Positions 44,380-53,641 are shown, numbered from the stretch's first letter. The stretch is DNA of 64,000 bases from Rhodococcus aetherivorans (GCF_011058165.1 NZ_JAALEG010000023.1:1-64000), one strand, 5' to 3'. Made by a program: numbers and translations. The notes: generated by a model from the letters alone, not told the origin.

Positions 44380-45624
44380 TCAGTTCGAGCCGGCGCGGCG
44401 CTTGTTGTAGATGTCGAAGGCGACGGCGAGCAGCAGGACCAGGCCCTTGACCACGGACTGCACGGCCTGGTCGATGCCCATCAGCTGCATGCCGTTGCTC
44501 ATCACGGCCATGATGAGGCCACCGGTGACGGCGCCGATGACTCGGCCGACACCACCGGACACTGCCGCGCCACCGATGAACGCCGCGGCGATCGCGTCGA
44601 GCTCGAACATGTTGCCGGCGCCGGGCTGGGCCCCGTTGGTGCGGGAGGAGAACACGATGCCGGCGATGGCCGAGAGAAGGCCCATGTTCACGAAGATCCA
44701 GAAGTTGACGGCCTTGACCTTCACCCCGGACAGGGTGGCGGCGGAGAGGTTGCCGCCGATGGCGTAGACCTGTCGACCGAACACGCTGCGCTGCATGATG
44801 ATGCTGTAGGCCATGATCAGCACGGCGAGCAGGATCAGCACGATCGGCATGCCGCGGGCGGTGGCCAGCTGCCAGGCGAAGGCCATCAGGGCGATGCCGA
44901 CGACCAGGATCTTGGCGATGAACAGTGAGAAGGACGGGACGGTCTGGTTGTAGCGCAGGCGGGTCTGGCGGGTGCGGTACTGGCTGACCGCGTAGCCGAC
45001 CACCGCGATCCCGAAGATCAGCAGGGTGAACACGTCGTAGCCGTAGCCGCCGAGCAGTCCGTTGAGGAAGCCCGAGGCGATCATGCCGTACTCGGAGGGG
45101 AACGGCGAGAGCGAGACGTTGTCGAGCACAACCAAGGTCAGGCCGCGGAACAGGAGCATGCCGGCGAGGGTGACGATGAACGCGGGTATCCCGACGTAGG
45201 CGACCCAGAAGCCGTGCCAGGCTCCGATGGCCAGGCCGGTGACCAGTGCGGCGGCGACACCGACCCACCACGGCATGCCGAAGGAGATGACCACCACCGC
45301 CGAGACGGCACCGGTGAGGGCGACGACGGAGCCGACCGACAGGTCGATGTGGCCGGCGATGATCACGATCACCATGCCGATGGCGAGGATCAGGATGTAG
45401 GAGTACTGGAGAACGATGTTGGTGATGTTGGCCGGGGAGAGCGAAGATCCCTCGGTCAGGACTGCGAACAGGGCGACGATCGTCACGAGGGCGATGTAGA
45501 TGCCGCTGGTGCGTAGGTTGCGGGTGAACATCTCCCGCAACTCGCCAAGGCCGGAGGAGGCCGCCGCCGGCGCCGAGGGGGCCTGGTGTCCCTTCTGGGA
45601 TCCCCGAGGGGCTGTCATGGTCAT
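44380..45624 (-). CDS. Sugar ABC transporter permease (XylH/GguB type)
   Basis: A 414-residue membrane protein of the ribose/xylose/multiple-monosaccharide permease family. The start ATG 45624 ([10 protein letters not shown]) overlaps the ATPase stop (ATGA). About ten or eleven hydrophobic segments are visible, with family features [74 protein letters not shown] and [39 protein letters not shown]. Length ~400 and the long central cytoplasmic loop fit the XylH/GguB branch rather than RbsC. It forms the channel of the importer. Confidence 0.94.
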   Translation of the reverse strand: MTMTAPRGSQKGHQAPSAPAAASSGLGELREMFTRNLRTSGIYIALVTIVALFAVLTEGSSLSPANITNIVLQYSYILILAIGMVIVIIAGHIDLSVGSVVALTGAVSAVVVISFGMPWWVGVAAALVTGLAIGAWHGFWVAYVGIPAFIVTLAGMLLFRGLTLVVLDNVSLSPFPSEYGMIASGFLNGLLGGYGYDVFTLLIFGIAVVGYAVSQYRTRQTRLRYNQTVPSFSLFIAKILVVGIALMAFAWQLATARGMPIVLILLAVLIMAYSIIMQRSVFGRQVYAIGGNLSAATLSGVKVKAVNFWIFVNMGLLSAIAGIVFSSRTNGAQPGAGNMFELDAIAAAFIGGAAVSGGVGRVIGAVTGGLIMAVMSNGMQLMGIDQAVQSVVKGLVLLLAVAFDIYNKRRAGSN

Positions 45625-47159
45625 CGGGTCAGTTCCTTGTCTTGGGTCATGAGGGTCATGAGGCTTTCCTCGGTGGCGTCGGCGACCGGCAGTTGGCCGG
45701 TGATCCGTCCTGCGCTCAGCGCGTAGATGCGGTCGCAGGTGCCGATCAGTTCGAGCAGATCGGAGGAGATGACGACCACGGCTTTGCCGGCTTCGACGAA
45801 GCGGTTGATCAGCGTGTAGATCTCGTACTTGGCACCGACGTCGATGCCTCGGGTCGGCTCGTCGAGGATCAGGACATCGGGGTCGGTCAGCAGCCACTTC
45901 GACAGCACGACCTTCTGCTGATTGCCGCCGGAGAGCTTGCCGACGATGGCTTTGACGCTCGGAGCCTTGATGTTCATCGACTTCATCGCCGATTCGGCCG
46001 CCGCCGTCTCGGCCTGGGCGTTGACCAGGCCCCAGGTGGACAGTTTCCCCAGGGCAGAGCCGGAGATGTTGCGGGCGATGTCGTCGAGGAGGTTGAGGCC
46101 GTATTCCTTGCGGTCCTCGGTGGCGTAGGCCAGTCCGCAGTCGATGGCGTCGGCGACGGTGCGCGGCTTGATCTCGCGACCGTGCATGTACGCCCGACCG
46201 CAGATGTACCGACCGTAGGAGCGTCCGAACAGGCTCATGGCCAGTTCGGTGCGGCCCGCGCCCATGAGCCCGGCGATGCCGACGACCTCACCGGCGCGGA
46301 CGTCGAAGCCGGCCCCGTTCACCACCAGCCGATCCTGGTACGGGTGCCGGACGGTCCAGTCCTCGACCTGCAGCACGACATCGCCGGGGTGGGATTCGCG
46401 TTCGGGGTAGAACGATTCGAGGTCGCGGCCGACCATGCCGCGGATGATGTGGTCGACGGTGACCTCCGGGTCGGACATGTCGAGCGTTTCGACGGTGCGC
46501 CCGTCCCGGATGACCGTGGTGTGGTCGGCGATGGCCTCCACCTCGTGCAGCTTGTGCGAGATGATGATCGAGGTGATGCCGCGCGAACGCAGGCCACGCA
46601 CCAGATCCAGCAGGTGGGCCGAGTCGTTGTCGTTGAGCGCGGCGGTGGGCTCGTCGAGGATGAGCAGCTTGACGTCCTTGGACAGCGCCTTGGCGATCTC
46701 GACGAGTTGCTGTTTGCCGACGCCGAGTTGACCGACCGGGGTGGTGGGTTGTTCCGCCAGCCCGACCGAGCGCAGCAGCCCCTCGGCCTCGGCGTTGGTG
46801 CGGTGCCAGTCGATCAGTCCGCTGCGGCCGCGGCGTTCGTTGCCGAGGAAGATGTTCTCGGCGATCGACAGGTGCGGCACGAGGGCGAGTTCTTGGTGGA
46901 TGATCACGATGCCGGCGTGCTCGGAGTCGCGAATGCTCGAGAACGTGCAGGTCGTGCCGTCGAACCGGATCTCGCCGCCGTAGCTGCCGGCCGGGTGGAC
47001 ACCGGAGAGCACCTTCATCAGGGTGGACTTTCCCGCGCCGTTCTCGCCGCAGATGGCGTGGACTTCGCCGCGTTCCACCGCCAGGGTGACCCCCGACAGA
47101 GCCTTGACGCCGGGGAATTCCTTGGTGATGGAACGCATTTCCAGAATATGGTCGGCCAT
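45621..47159 (-). CDS. Sugar ABC transporter ATP-binding protein (XylG/GguA type)
   Basis: A 512-residue protein with two ABC domains in tandem. Domain 1: Walker [21 protein letters not shown] (residues ~38-57), signature [16 protein letters not shown], Walker [17 protein letters not shown]. Domain 2 has a degenerate P-loop ([19 protein letters not shown]), signature [15 protein letters not shown] and Walker [19 protein letters not shown]. This asymmetry is normal for carbohydrate importers of this class. It powers uptake through the adjacent permease. The start follows ~75 bases after the binding-protein gene. Confidence 0.95.
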   Translation of the reverse strand: MADHILEMRSITKEFPGVKALSGVTLAVERGEVHAICGENGAGKSTLMKVLSGVHPAGSYGGEIRFDGTTCTFSSIRDSEHAGIVIIHQELALVPHLSIAENIFLGNERRGRSGLIDWHRTNAEAEGLLRSVGLAEQPTTPVGQLGVGKQQLVEIAKALSKDVKLLILDEPTAALNDNDSAHLLDLVRGLRSRGITSIIISHKLHEVEAIADHTTVIRDGRTVETLDMSDPEVTVDHIIRGMVGRDLESFYPERESHPGDVVLQVEDWTVRHPYQDRLVVNGAGFDVRAGEVVGIAGLMGAGRTELAMSLFGRSYGRYICGRAYMHGREIKPRTVADAIDCGLAYATEDRKEYGLNLLDDIARNISGSALGKLSTWGLVNAQAETAAAESAMKSMNIKAPSVKAIVGKLSGGNQQKVVLSKWLLTDPDVLILDEPTRGIDVGAKYEIYTLINRFVEAGKAVVVISSDLLELIGTCDRIYALSAGRITGQLPVADATEESLMTLMTQDKELTR

Positions 47160-47234
47160 TGTCTGCCGTCCTCTACAGGTGTGTTGTCGGGGCGGGGCGT
47201 ACGCGGAGGGCGCGATGCGGTGGTTGCCGGGTGC

Positions 47235-48392
47235 TCATTCGAGCCGCCCCACTTGGACCTCTTGTGCGGTGTAGTACCCGGAGTCGACCAGGACGGTGTC
47301 GATGTTGTCCCGATAGATCGCGTGCACCGGCACGAGGAAGGACGGGACGATCATGGCCCCGTTGTCGTAGGACTCGGTGTCGTTGAGTTCGGGTTCTTTC
47401 CCCTTGAGCAGGTCGTCGGCACCGTGGACGGCTTGGTCGGCGAGGACGCGGGTGTCCTTGAAGACCGTCGAGTACTGCACGCCGTCGCTGACCATCTTCA
47501 CCGAGGCGATCTCGGCATCCTGCCCGGTGGTGATGGGCATCGGCCTCGGTCCGGACTCGAGCGTCGGCCCGTAGCCGGCGTTCTGCAGCGCGGTGATCGC
47601 TCCGCGGGCGACGCTGTCGTTGGGCGTGAGCACCGCGTCGACCCGCGAGCCGTCGGAGTAGTGGGCGGTCAGCAGGTTGTCCATGCGTTCCTGGGCCTTC
47701 TGCTGCGACCAGTTCTCCGTCGCGATCTGGGCAAGCTGCGTCTGGGCGGACTTGACGACGAGGGTGCCGTTGTCGAGGTACGGCTGCAGCACCGACATCG
47801 CGCCGTTGAAGACGAAGGTGGCGTTGTTGTCGTCGAGCGAGCCACCGAACAGCTCCACGTTGAACGGGCCACGCTTGCCGGTGTCGGCGCCGTCCGGCCC
47901 GAGCACGCCGAGTCCTCGAAGCAGGGAGGTGGCCTGCTGGGCGCCGACCTTGAAGTTGTCGAAGGTGACGTAGAGGTCGACGTCGTCGCTGTTCCGGATC
48001 AGCCGGTCGTAGGAGATGATCGGGATGTCGGCGCCTTCGGCGGCCTGCAGCTGAGGCGAGAGGGCGGTGCCGTCGAGCGGGGCGAGAATGAGCAGATCCG
48101 CGCCCTGGGTGATCATCTGATCGACCTGCTGTTGCTGGGTGGGGATGTCGTTGTTGGCGAACTGCAGATCGATCTGATAGCCGAGGTCGGCCAGTCCCTG
48201 CTCGATGGCGGCGCTGTCGGAGATCCACCGCTCCTCGTCCTGGCTGGGCAGGGAGATGCCGATCCGCAGATCGCTCGGATCTGCATTCGCATCGCGTGCC
48301 CCGCCTCCGCCACCGGCGCCGGGGCCTCCGCAGCCTGCCAGCACCAGTGCGGTCGCTGCCGTCGCAGCGATCAGCAAACTTCTACCTTGCAC
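47235..48392 (-). CDS. Sugar-binding lipoprotein of ABC importer (ChvE/XylF-like)
   Basis: A 385-residue periplasmic-binding-type lipoprotein. GTG 48392 (VQGRSLLIAATAATALVLAG then C) is chosen because AAGGAG lies upstream and it yields a proper lipoprotein signal with lipobox LVLAGC. Mature features are LRIGISLPSQDEERWISDSA, QIDLQFANNDIPTQQQQVDQ, ADLLILAPLDGTALSPQLQA, AEGADIPIISYDRLIRNSDD and VDAVLTPNDSVARGAITALQ. These are hallmarks of the multiple-monosaccharide/xylose binding proteins. It is the first gene of the importer operon, divergent from the IclR-type regulator. Confidence 0.94.
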   Translation of the reverse strand: MQGRSLLIAATAATALVLAGCGGPGAGGGGGARDANADPSDLRIGISLPSQDEERWISDSAAIEQGLADLGYQIDLQFANNDIPTQQQQVDQMITQGADLLILAPLDGTALSPQLQAAEGADIPIISYDRLIRNSDDVDLYVTFDNFKVGAQQATSLLRGLGVLGPDGADTGKRGPFNVELFGGSLDDNNATFVFNGAMSVLQPYLDNGTLVVKSAQTQLAQIATENWSQQKAQERMDNLLTAHYSDGSRVDAVLTPNDSVARGAITALQNAGYGPTLESGPRPMPITTGQDAEIASVKMVSDGVQYSTVFKDTRVLADQAVHGADDLLKGKEPELNDTESYDNGAMIVPSFLVPVHAIYRDNIDTVLVDSGYYTAQEVQVGRLE

Positions 48393-48495
48393 AGTTCTTC
48401 TCCTTCGGAGCCCGCAGGTGCCTGCGCCCTGTCGCGCCGGCGCCGCTGTGCTGATGATTCGCTCTGAATTGCCCACACCCTCAAGTGTCGTACAG

Positions 48496-48510
48496 TGGAC
48501 AATATGTTCA
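48496..48510. promoter_or_regulatory. Candidate operator in importer/regulator intergenic region
   Basis: The sequence TGGACAATATGTTCA is a 6-base palindrome with a 3-base spacer. It lies in the 272-base divergent region between the importer and the double IclR gene. The same motif with perfect symmetry occurs at 50347-50361, upstream of the first oxidoreductase. Two matching sites flanking a regulator gene strongly suggest its binding site. Confidence 0.6.
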
Positions 48511-48664
48511 CACAGTACCACAATGGAAGGCCAGAGGTGATCCCCATTACATCCGGGCACGATCATCCGGTCTCGAGGTCGTGGAAGGTGGGACGGCGAG
48601 AAGTCGGCGTTCCCTCCCGCGTGCGGGGCGCCTGACCGGCGGATCCGGGCAGGCAAGGCAGGCA

Positions 48665-50320
48665 ATGGAATACAAGGGACGAGGGCGGAAAGTGGCGACC
48701 ATTCAGCTGTTGATGAAGGCGAGCCAGGTGGTCGACGAGGTGGCCCGGATGGGCCCGTCGACGCCGGCGGAGCTGGCCAAGGCGGTGTCCGAGCCCCGGC
48801 CGACGGTCTATCGCATCATTTCCGCGCTGGAACAGGCCGAACTGGTGCGTCAGGCAGGAGGCGGCAAGCTCGAGCTCGGGACCGGAATCCTGCGGTTGGG
48901 CGATGCCGCGGTCGATGCGCTCGTCGATCGCGCCGAACTGCGTGCGCAGCTGCTCTGGGTGCGCGAACAGCTCGGTGTCAGCGTGTTCTTCTGCGTGCTG
49001 CGCGAGGGTGGGGCGGTGTGCCTGGATCAGGTCGACGGCGCCGACGTCGACCTGTTCAAGATCGCTCCGGGGCGCACCATGCCGCTGCATGCCGGAGCGA
49101 CCTCGCATGTGCTGTTGGCGTTCGGCCCCGCCCAGGCTCGGTCGGCCGTCCTGGCCGAGGCGCCGTATCAGCGCCTCGCCTCGCGGACCCCGCTCACTGC
49201 GGACGAGCTGCAGGCCAGGCTCGACGACGCGCTCGCCGACGGTGCGTGCGTCGGGGACAGCGAGGTCACCGAAGGTGTCGCCTCGGTCAGCGTGCCGGTT
49301 TTCCGGGGTGACGGCTCCTTGCTGGGGGCGATCGCCGTGGCCGGGTTGCGCGAGGGGGTGCTCGGTCAGGAGCCCGTCGCCCGCAAGGCGTTGCTGGCGG
49401 CGGCAGAGGCCCTCACGGCCACGATGGCCGATGCCTCCCCGTTCGAGGCCGGGGAGACGCGGCCGGAGCGCGCCCCGGCGGCGGAGAAGGATTCGCCGCG
49501 GATGCCGGCCGTGATCGCCAAGGCGAACGCGCTGATGAGAGCGCTGGCCCAAGAGCGGATCGCCACGTCCACGCGCCTGACCGAGATGCTGGACGAGCCG
49601 GTGAGCTCGGTCTACCGCATGCTCGCCACCCTCGCCGAAGCGGGTTGGGTCGAACAGCTCGGACCCCGCGGCGCATACCGGGTGGGCATCAAACTGCTGT
49701 CCCTGTCCGGCGAGCTCACCCGCCGCCTCGACATCCGGCGGGCCGCGGCGCCGGTCCTGCGGGAAATCCACGAGGCGACCGGAGAGACCACGTTCCTGTG
49801 CATCCGGCGAGGCTCGCGGGCGGTGTGCATCGAACGGGTCGACGGGATCCGCGTCAACAGTCGGGTCCTGCAACTGGGCGAATCCCTCCCGCTGCACGTC
49901 GGTGCCGCTCCGAGGGCCCTGCTGGCGTTCGAAGACCGCCCCGCCTGGGAGGAATACGCCACCGTCGTCTCCAACAGCAACGAACCGTGGCGCAACGTGC
50001 GCTCCCGCGGGGAGTTCTTCGCGGACCTGGAACACATCCGCGAGCAGGGATTCGTCGTGAGCGACAACAACGTCACCCCGGGAATCGCCGCGATCGGGGC
50101 CCCGATCTTCAACCACCGCGGCGAGGTGGTCGCCTCGCTGTCGACCAGTGGGCTGCGCGAGGGCATTCTGGCCCCGAGCGCCGACGGGAAACCGTCGGTG
50201 ACCGAACTGGTCTGCCGGGGCGCCCGGACGCTGTCCGACTACCTCGGCGCTCCCGACGCGGTGGTGGCGCAGTGGCATGGCACCGCCGATGCCGCCGACG
50301 TGTCTCAGCTCATAGTTTGA
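48665..50320 (+). CDS. Double-length (tandem) IclR-family regulator
   Basis: A 551-residue protein with two complete IclR units in one chain. Unit 1 (residues ~8-265) has a winged HTH (KASQVVDEVARMGPSTPAEL, EPRPTVYRIISALEQAELVR) and an effector domain (ELRAQLLWVREQLGVSVFFC, LHAGATSHVLLAFGPA). After a linker (~266-290) unit 2 (residues ~290-540) repeats this plan (KANALMRALAQERIATSTRL, EPVSSVYRMLATLAEAGWVE, EIHEATGETTFLCIRRGSRA, LHVGAAPRALLAFEDRPAWE, DNNVTPGIAAIGAPIFNHRG). Normal IclR proteins are ~250-280 residues. One chain could mimic a dimer. ATG 48665 has a weak Shine-Dalgarno; GTG 48692 is an alternative. Divergent from the importer, followed by the oxidoreductases. Confidence 0.9.
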   Translation: MEYKGRGRKVATIQLLMKASQVVDEVARMGPSTPAELAKAVSEPRPTVYRIISALEQAELVRQAGGGKLELGTGILRLGDAAVDALVDRAELRAQLLWVREQLGVSVFFCVLREGGAVCLDQVDGADVDLFKIAPGRTMPLHAGATSHVLLAFGPAQARSAVLAEAPYQRLASRTPLTADELQARLDDALADGACVGDSEVTEGVASVSVPVFRGDGSLLGAIAVAGLREGVLGQEPVARKALLAAAEALTATMADASPFEAGETRPERAPAAEKDSPRMPAVIAKANALMRALAQERIATSTRLTEMLDEPVSSVYRMLATLAEAGWVEQLGPRGAYRVGIKLLSLSGELTRRLDIRRAAAPVLREIHEATGETTFLCIRRGSRAVCIERVDGIRVNSRVLQLGESLPLHVGAAPRALLAFEDRPAWEEYATVVSNSNEPWRNVRSRGEFFADLEHIREQGFVVSDNNVTPGIAAIGAPIFNHRGEVVASLSTSGLREGILAPSADGKPSVTELVCRGARTLSDYLGAPDAVVAQWHGTADAADVSQLIV

Positions 50321-50346
50321 CCCACAGCCCCCGCCGTGGAATCATT

Positions 50347-50361
50347 TGGACAGGATGTCCA
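50347..50361. promoter_or_regulatory. Candidate operator upstream of oxidoreductase operon
   Basis: TGGACAGGATGTCCA is a perfect 6-base palindrome with a 3-base spacer, 27 bases after the regulator stop and 119 bases before the oxidoreductase start. It matches the site at 48496-48510 at 12 of 15 positions, including all but one of the twelve arm bases. It is the likely site through which the double IclR protein controls the downstream catabolic genes. Confidence 0.6.
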
Positions 50362-50479
50362 CCAAGTGACACCACCCCCTCGGTTCGGCTGACGGCTCAG
50401 CGGCCGTTCTCGCCAATCATCCCGAGCAGCACCACATCCGAACGATGCCCAGGGTGCTCGACCGACAGGAGACACTGCG

Positions 50480-51562
50480 TTGGAACCGATCGTTGTAGGA
50501 CTTGTGGGAATCACCCACCCGCATGCCTCGGCACGAGTGCGGGCGCTCCGCCAGATCGACGGCGTCGAGGTGGTCGCGGCCGCGGACGACGATCCGCGCC
50601 TGAAGTACTTCACCGACAAATACGACATGGAACCTCGCGAGATCGACGAGATCCTTCAGGACGAGCGCATCAACGCGATCATGGTCCACTCCAAGAGCAA
50701 GGACATGGTTGCGCACGCCCGACGCGCCCTCGAAGCCGGCAAGTCGGTCGTCGTGGAAAAGCCGGGCGGTGGCACCGTCGAGGACCTGCTCGCCCTCGCC
50801 GAAGCGGAAGCCGAGGCGGCACCCGGCCAGATCGTCCAGGTCGGCTACAACGTGCGGCTGGCACAGTCGATCGCCCGCGCCAAGGAACTGATCGAGTCCG
50901 GTGCGATCGGCGAGGTCGTCACCGTCTCGGCCCGCGGCGCCGCGCTGGTCGGTGAGCACCTGACCCAGCACCTGAACCAGCCGGCCGACATGGGCGGGGC
51001 ACTGTGGATCATCGGATGCCACATGCTCGACTCGCTCGTGCACATGTTCGGCGCGCCCGAATCGGTCAACGCCCGAGTCCACAAATCTTCCCGGCTCTCC
51101 GACGACCGCAGCCGGGAAGACTCCGCCTCGGTGCTGCTGAACTACCCGGACATGTCCATCACGTTCAGCTTCGACGGACACGATCACCTCGAATGGTTCG
51201 AGAGCTCGCGCATCTGCGTCTACGGCACCGGAGGAATGATCGAGGTCGGGATCCTGCCGCAGCGGTTGCGGGTCTACGTCGACGAGGACCGCGCAGAATG
51301 GCAGGCCGGCTGGACCGAGTGGACCCAGAGTCACTTCACCCCGCCGTTCGCTCGCACCGAGTTGAACAAGTTCTCCGAACTGCCCGAACTCGAGAACATC
51401 AGCAACTTCCACCCCGAGATGCGCGGATGGGTCGACAGCATCCGCACCGGCGCCCCCGTCGTCTCGCCCGTCGCCGATGCCCTGGCCGTCGCCCGCATCG
51501 TCGATGCCTGCTACCGCTCGGAAAAGGACCGCGGAGCCTCGATCGAGGTGGCCCCGGCATGA
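50480..51562 (+). CDS. Gfo/Idh/MocA-family oxidoreductase 1
   Basis: A 360-residue NAD(P)-dependent sugar-type oxidoreductase. The start is TTG 50480 with AGGAG seven bases upstream. The N-terminal Rossmann fold is present but the glycine loop is unusual (VVGLVGITHPHASARVRALR, no GxGxxG), while VVVEKPGGGTVEDLLALAEA carries the family EKP motif. The C-terminal domain has ADMGGALWIIGCHMLDSLVH with the expected catalytic His region. It probably oxidises a sugar, inositol or glycoside hydroxyl. Its stop overlaps the isomerase start (ATGA), forming an operon with the following two genes. Confidence 0.9.
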   Translation: MEPIVVGLVGITHPHASARVRALRQIDGVEVVAAADDDPRLKYFTDKYDMEPREIDEILQDERINAIMVHSKSKDMVAHARRALEAGKSVVVEKPGGGTVEDLLALAEAEAEAAPGQIVQVGYNVRLAQSIARAKELIESGAIGEVVTVSARGAALVGEHLTQHLNQPADMGGALWIIGCHMLDSLVHMFGAPESVNARVHKSSRLSDDRSREDSASVLLNYPDMSITFSFDGHDHLEWFESSRICVYGTGGMIEVGILPQRLRVYVDEDRAEWQAGWTEWTQSHFTPPFARTELNKFSELPELENISNFHPEMRGWVDSIRTGAPVVSPVADALAVARIVDACYRSEKDRGASIEVAPA

Positions 51563-52449
51563 ACCAGGAGACCAAGGAACCGATGAAGCCCCAGTTGATC
51601 GCCACCTGCTGGACCAGCGCGGGTGACGCCGCCCCGATGCGCCCGGACGAGTCCAGCCCCGTCCCGCTGGCCGAGCGCATCGCCCTGATCGCCCAGACCG
51701 GCTGGTCCGGCATCGGCCTGGTCCATGCCGACCTGCTCAAAGCCCGCGACACCATCGGCTACCCCGAACTGTCCCGCATGATCCGCGAGGCCGGCCTCGA
51801 GCACGTCGAGGTCGAGTTCCTCAACGACTGGTGGACCACCGGCGACGAGCGCGTGGCGGCCGACCGTCTGCGCGCCGATCTGTTCGAAGCAGCCGTCGCT
51901 CTCGGTGCCCGCCACATCAAGGTCGGGGCAGGGATGACGTACCAGCGGCTGCCGCTGTCCACCATGGCGTCCGCATTCGCCGACCTGGCCGACGAAGCCG
52001 CCGAGTCGGGCATCCAACTCGCACTCGAAGCCACGCCGTTCTCCCACCTGCGCACCACCCAGGAAGCGGTCGAGGTGGTCACCCGCTCCGACAGCCCCTC
52101 CGCGGGCCTGATGATCGACATCTGGCACACCGCCAAGACCGGACTGACCCACGAGCAGCTGTGGGATTTCGTTCCCATCGAGCGGGTCGCCGCCGTGGAG
52201 ATCGACGACGGATACTTCGAGACCCTCGGCACCATCTTCGAGGACACCATCAACCGACGCACCTACTGCGGCGAGGGCGACTTCGACACCGCCGACTTCG
52301 TGCGGCGCACGCTCGAGGCCGGCTACCAGGGCCCGTGGGGTGTGGAGATCATCTCGGCCGAACACCGCAGCCGGCCGGTGGCCGACGGTCTCAAACGCGC
52401 CTACGACACCGCCATGAGCTGCTTCGCGGACGTCCACCAGACGGCCTGA
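51559..52449 (+). CDS. Sugar phosphate isomerase/epimerase-like TIM barrel
   Basis: A 296-residue protein of the xylose-isomerase-like TIM-barrel superfamily (IolE/IolI, AP endonuclease 2 fold). Features are ERIALIAQTGWSGIGLVHAD, LEHVEVEFLNDWW, ARHIKVGAGMTYQRLP, then the metal-ligand strands LALEATPFSHLRT, GLMIDIWHTAKTGL, VAAVEIDDGYFETL and GPWGVEIIS. ATG 51559 overlaps the preceding stop. Members isomerise keto-sugars, dehydrate inosose or cleave 3-keto-glycosides. The pairing with Gfo/Idh/MocA enzymes fits an oxidise-then-rearrange pathway; the substrate is not known. Confidence 0.88.
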   Translation: MNQETKEPMKPQLIATCWTSAGDAAPMRPDESSPVPLAERIALIAQTGWSGIGLVHADLLKARDTIGYPELSRMIREAGLEHVEVEFLNDWWTTGDERVAADRLRADLFEAAVALGARHIKVGAGMTYQRLPLSTMASAFADLADEAAESGIQLALEATPFSHLRTTQEAVEVVTRSDSPSAGLMIDIWHTAKTGLTHEQLWDFVPIERVAAVEIDDGYFETLGTIFEDTINRRTYCGEGDFDTADFVRRTLEAGYQGPWGVEIISAEHRSRPVADGLKRAYDTAMSCFADVHQTA

Positions 52450-52493
52450 CCCCCCCTCTGCCGGACCCGGCACCCCACCCCACATCCCCTCGA

Positions 52494-52522
52494 AGCGGCG
52501 AGTCCGGCGCCCGCTCGCCGCT
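52494..52522. repeat. GC-rich hairpin between isomerase and oxidoreductase 2
   Basis: Perfect 9-base inverted repeat AGCGGCGAG / CTCGCCGCT with an 11-base loop, 20 bases before the ATG of the second oxidoreductase. No T-tract follows. It may be a partial terminator or an mRNA processing or stability element that adjusts expression of the last gene in the operon. Confidence 0.45.
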
Positions 52523-52542
52523 ACACCCACGGAAGGTCCCCC

Positions 52543-53556
52543 ATGTCCAGCTCCCGACGCCTACGTCTTGCCCTCTTCGGTTCCGGCCGCATCGGTCAAG
52601 TCCACGCCCGCAACGTCGCAGCCCACCCGAACATCGACCTGGCGATCATTGCGGACCCGTTCATCGACGGCGCCCGCCGCCTGGCCGACGAGACAGGAGC
52701 CCGAGCAGTCGAAGACCCCGCAGAAGTCTTCGCCGAACAGGGACTCGACGGTGTCATCATCGGATCACCGACCAACACCCATGTCGACCTCATCTCCCGC
52801 TCGGTCGAGCACGGCCTCGCCGTGCTGTGCGAAAAGCCCATCGACCTCGACATCGAGACCGTCCTCGAGTGCCGAGAACAGCTCAGCGGCACCACGGTGC
52901 CGATCATGCTCGGCTTCAACCGTCGCTTCGATCCGCACTTCGCGGCCGTCCGCAGCCGGGTCGAGGCCGGCGAGATCGGCCGGCTCGAACAACTCACGAT
53001 CACCAGCCGCGACCCGGCGCCGGCCCCCCGCAACTACATCGAAACCTCCGGTGGCATCTTCCGGGACATGACCATTCACGACCTGGACATGGCCCGATTC
53101 TTCGTGCCCGACATCGTCGAGGTCTCCGCGGTGGGATCCAACGTCTTCAGCGAGGACATCGAAGAACTCGGTGACTTCGATTCGGTCGTCGTCACCCTGC
53201 GCGGACGCGATGGCGAACTGATCAACATCACCAACTCCCGCCACTGCGCCTTCGGCTACGACCAGCGCCTCGAAGCCTTCGGATCCGAGGGCCTGCTGTC
53301 GGCCGGCAACGTCACCCCCACCAACGTGAGGAAGTACTCCAGCGCCGGCACCGAGGAATCGTCGCCCTACCTGCCGTTCTTCCTCGAACGCTACGTCCAG
53401 GCCTACAGCGCCGAACTGGAAGCCTTCGCGCATTCGATCCGCACCGGTGCCCCGTGCTCCCCCAGCTTCGACGACGGTGTCGCCGCACTGGTCTTGGCGA
53501 ATGCGGCCGAAGAAGCGGCCAGCACCGGCAAGACCGTCACCATCGGCAAGGACTGA
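52543..53556 (+). CDS. Gfo/Idh/MocA-family oxidoreductase 2 (IolG-like)
   Basis: A 337-residue oxidoreductase with a canonical Rossmann loop (LALFGSGRIGQVHARNVAAH), DGVIIGSPTNTHVDLISRSV, CEKPIDLDIETV, then MLGFNRRFDPHFAAVRSRVE and the catalytic segment GGIFRDMTIHDLDMARFFVP. These features are very close to myo-inositol/scyllo-inositol 2-dehydrogenases (IolG type), although related enzymes act on other sugars such as levoglucosan. ATG 52543 is preceded by GGAAGG. It is the last gene of the catabolic operon, followed by a strong inverted repeat. Confidence 0.92.
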   Translation: MSSSRRLRLALFGSGRIGQVHARNVAAHPNIDLAIIADPFIDGARRLADETGARAVEDPAEVFAEQGLDGVIIGSPTNTHVDLISRSVEHGLAVLCEKPIDLDIETVLECREQLSGTTVPIMLGFNRRFDPHFAAVRSRVEAGEIGRLEQLTITSRDPAPAPRNYIETSGGIFRDMTIHDLDMARFFVPDIVEVSAVGSNVFSEDIEELGDFDSVVVTLRGRDGELINITNSRHCAFGYDQRLEAFGSEGLLSAGNVTPTNVRKYSSAGTEESSPYLPFFLERYVQAYSAELEAFAHSIRTGAPCSPSFDDGVAALVLANAAEEAASTGKTVTIGKD

Positions 53557-53572
53557 CACCCACCACCGATTC

Positions 53573-53641
53573 CACCCTTGGGTGCCCTGGTCCTCACCAA
53601 CCCCCGGTGGGGGCATAGGAGCCACAGGGCACCCAAGGGTG
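53573..53641. terminator. Long perfect inverted repeat ending the catabolic island
   Basis: The 17-base arms CACCCTTGGGTGCCCTG (53573-53589) and CAGGGCACCCAAGGGTG (53625-53641) are perfectly complementary, with a 35-base loop that itself contains a shorter stem (ACCCCCGGTGGGGG region, 53599-53613). It follows the last oxidoreductase by 16 bases. It probably terminates transcription; no T-run is present, as is common in actinobacteria. It also lies ~100 bases from a duplication/truncation boundary, so it may instead be a recombination scar or element end. Confidence 0.6.

Noticed and set aside
45642-48467. 941-codon open frame on the plus strand
   Set aside because: It is the antisense of the ABC transporter genes, whose Walker and signature motifs are unmistakable on the other strand.
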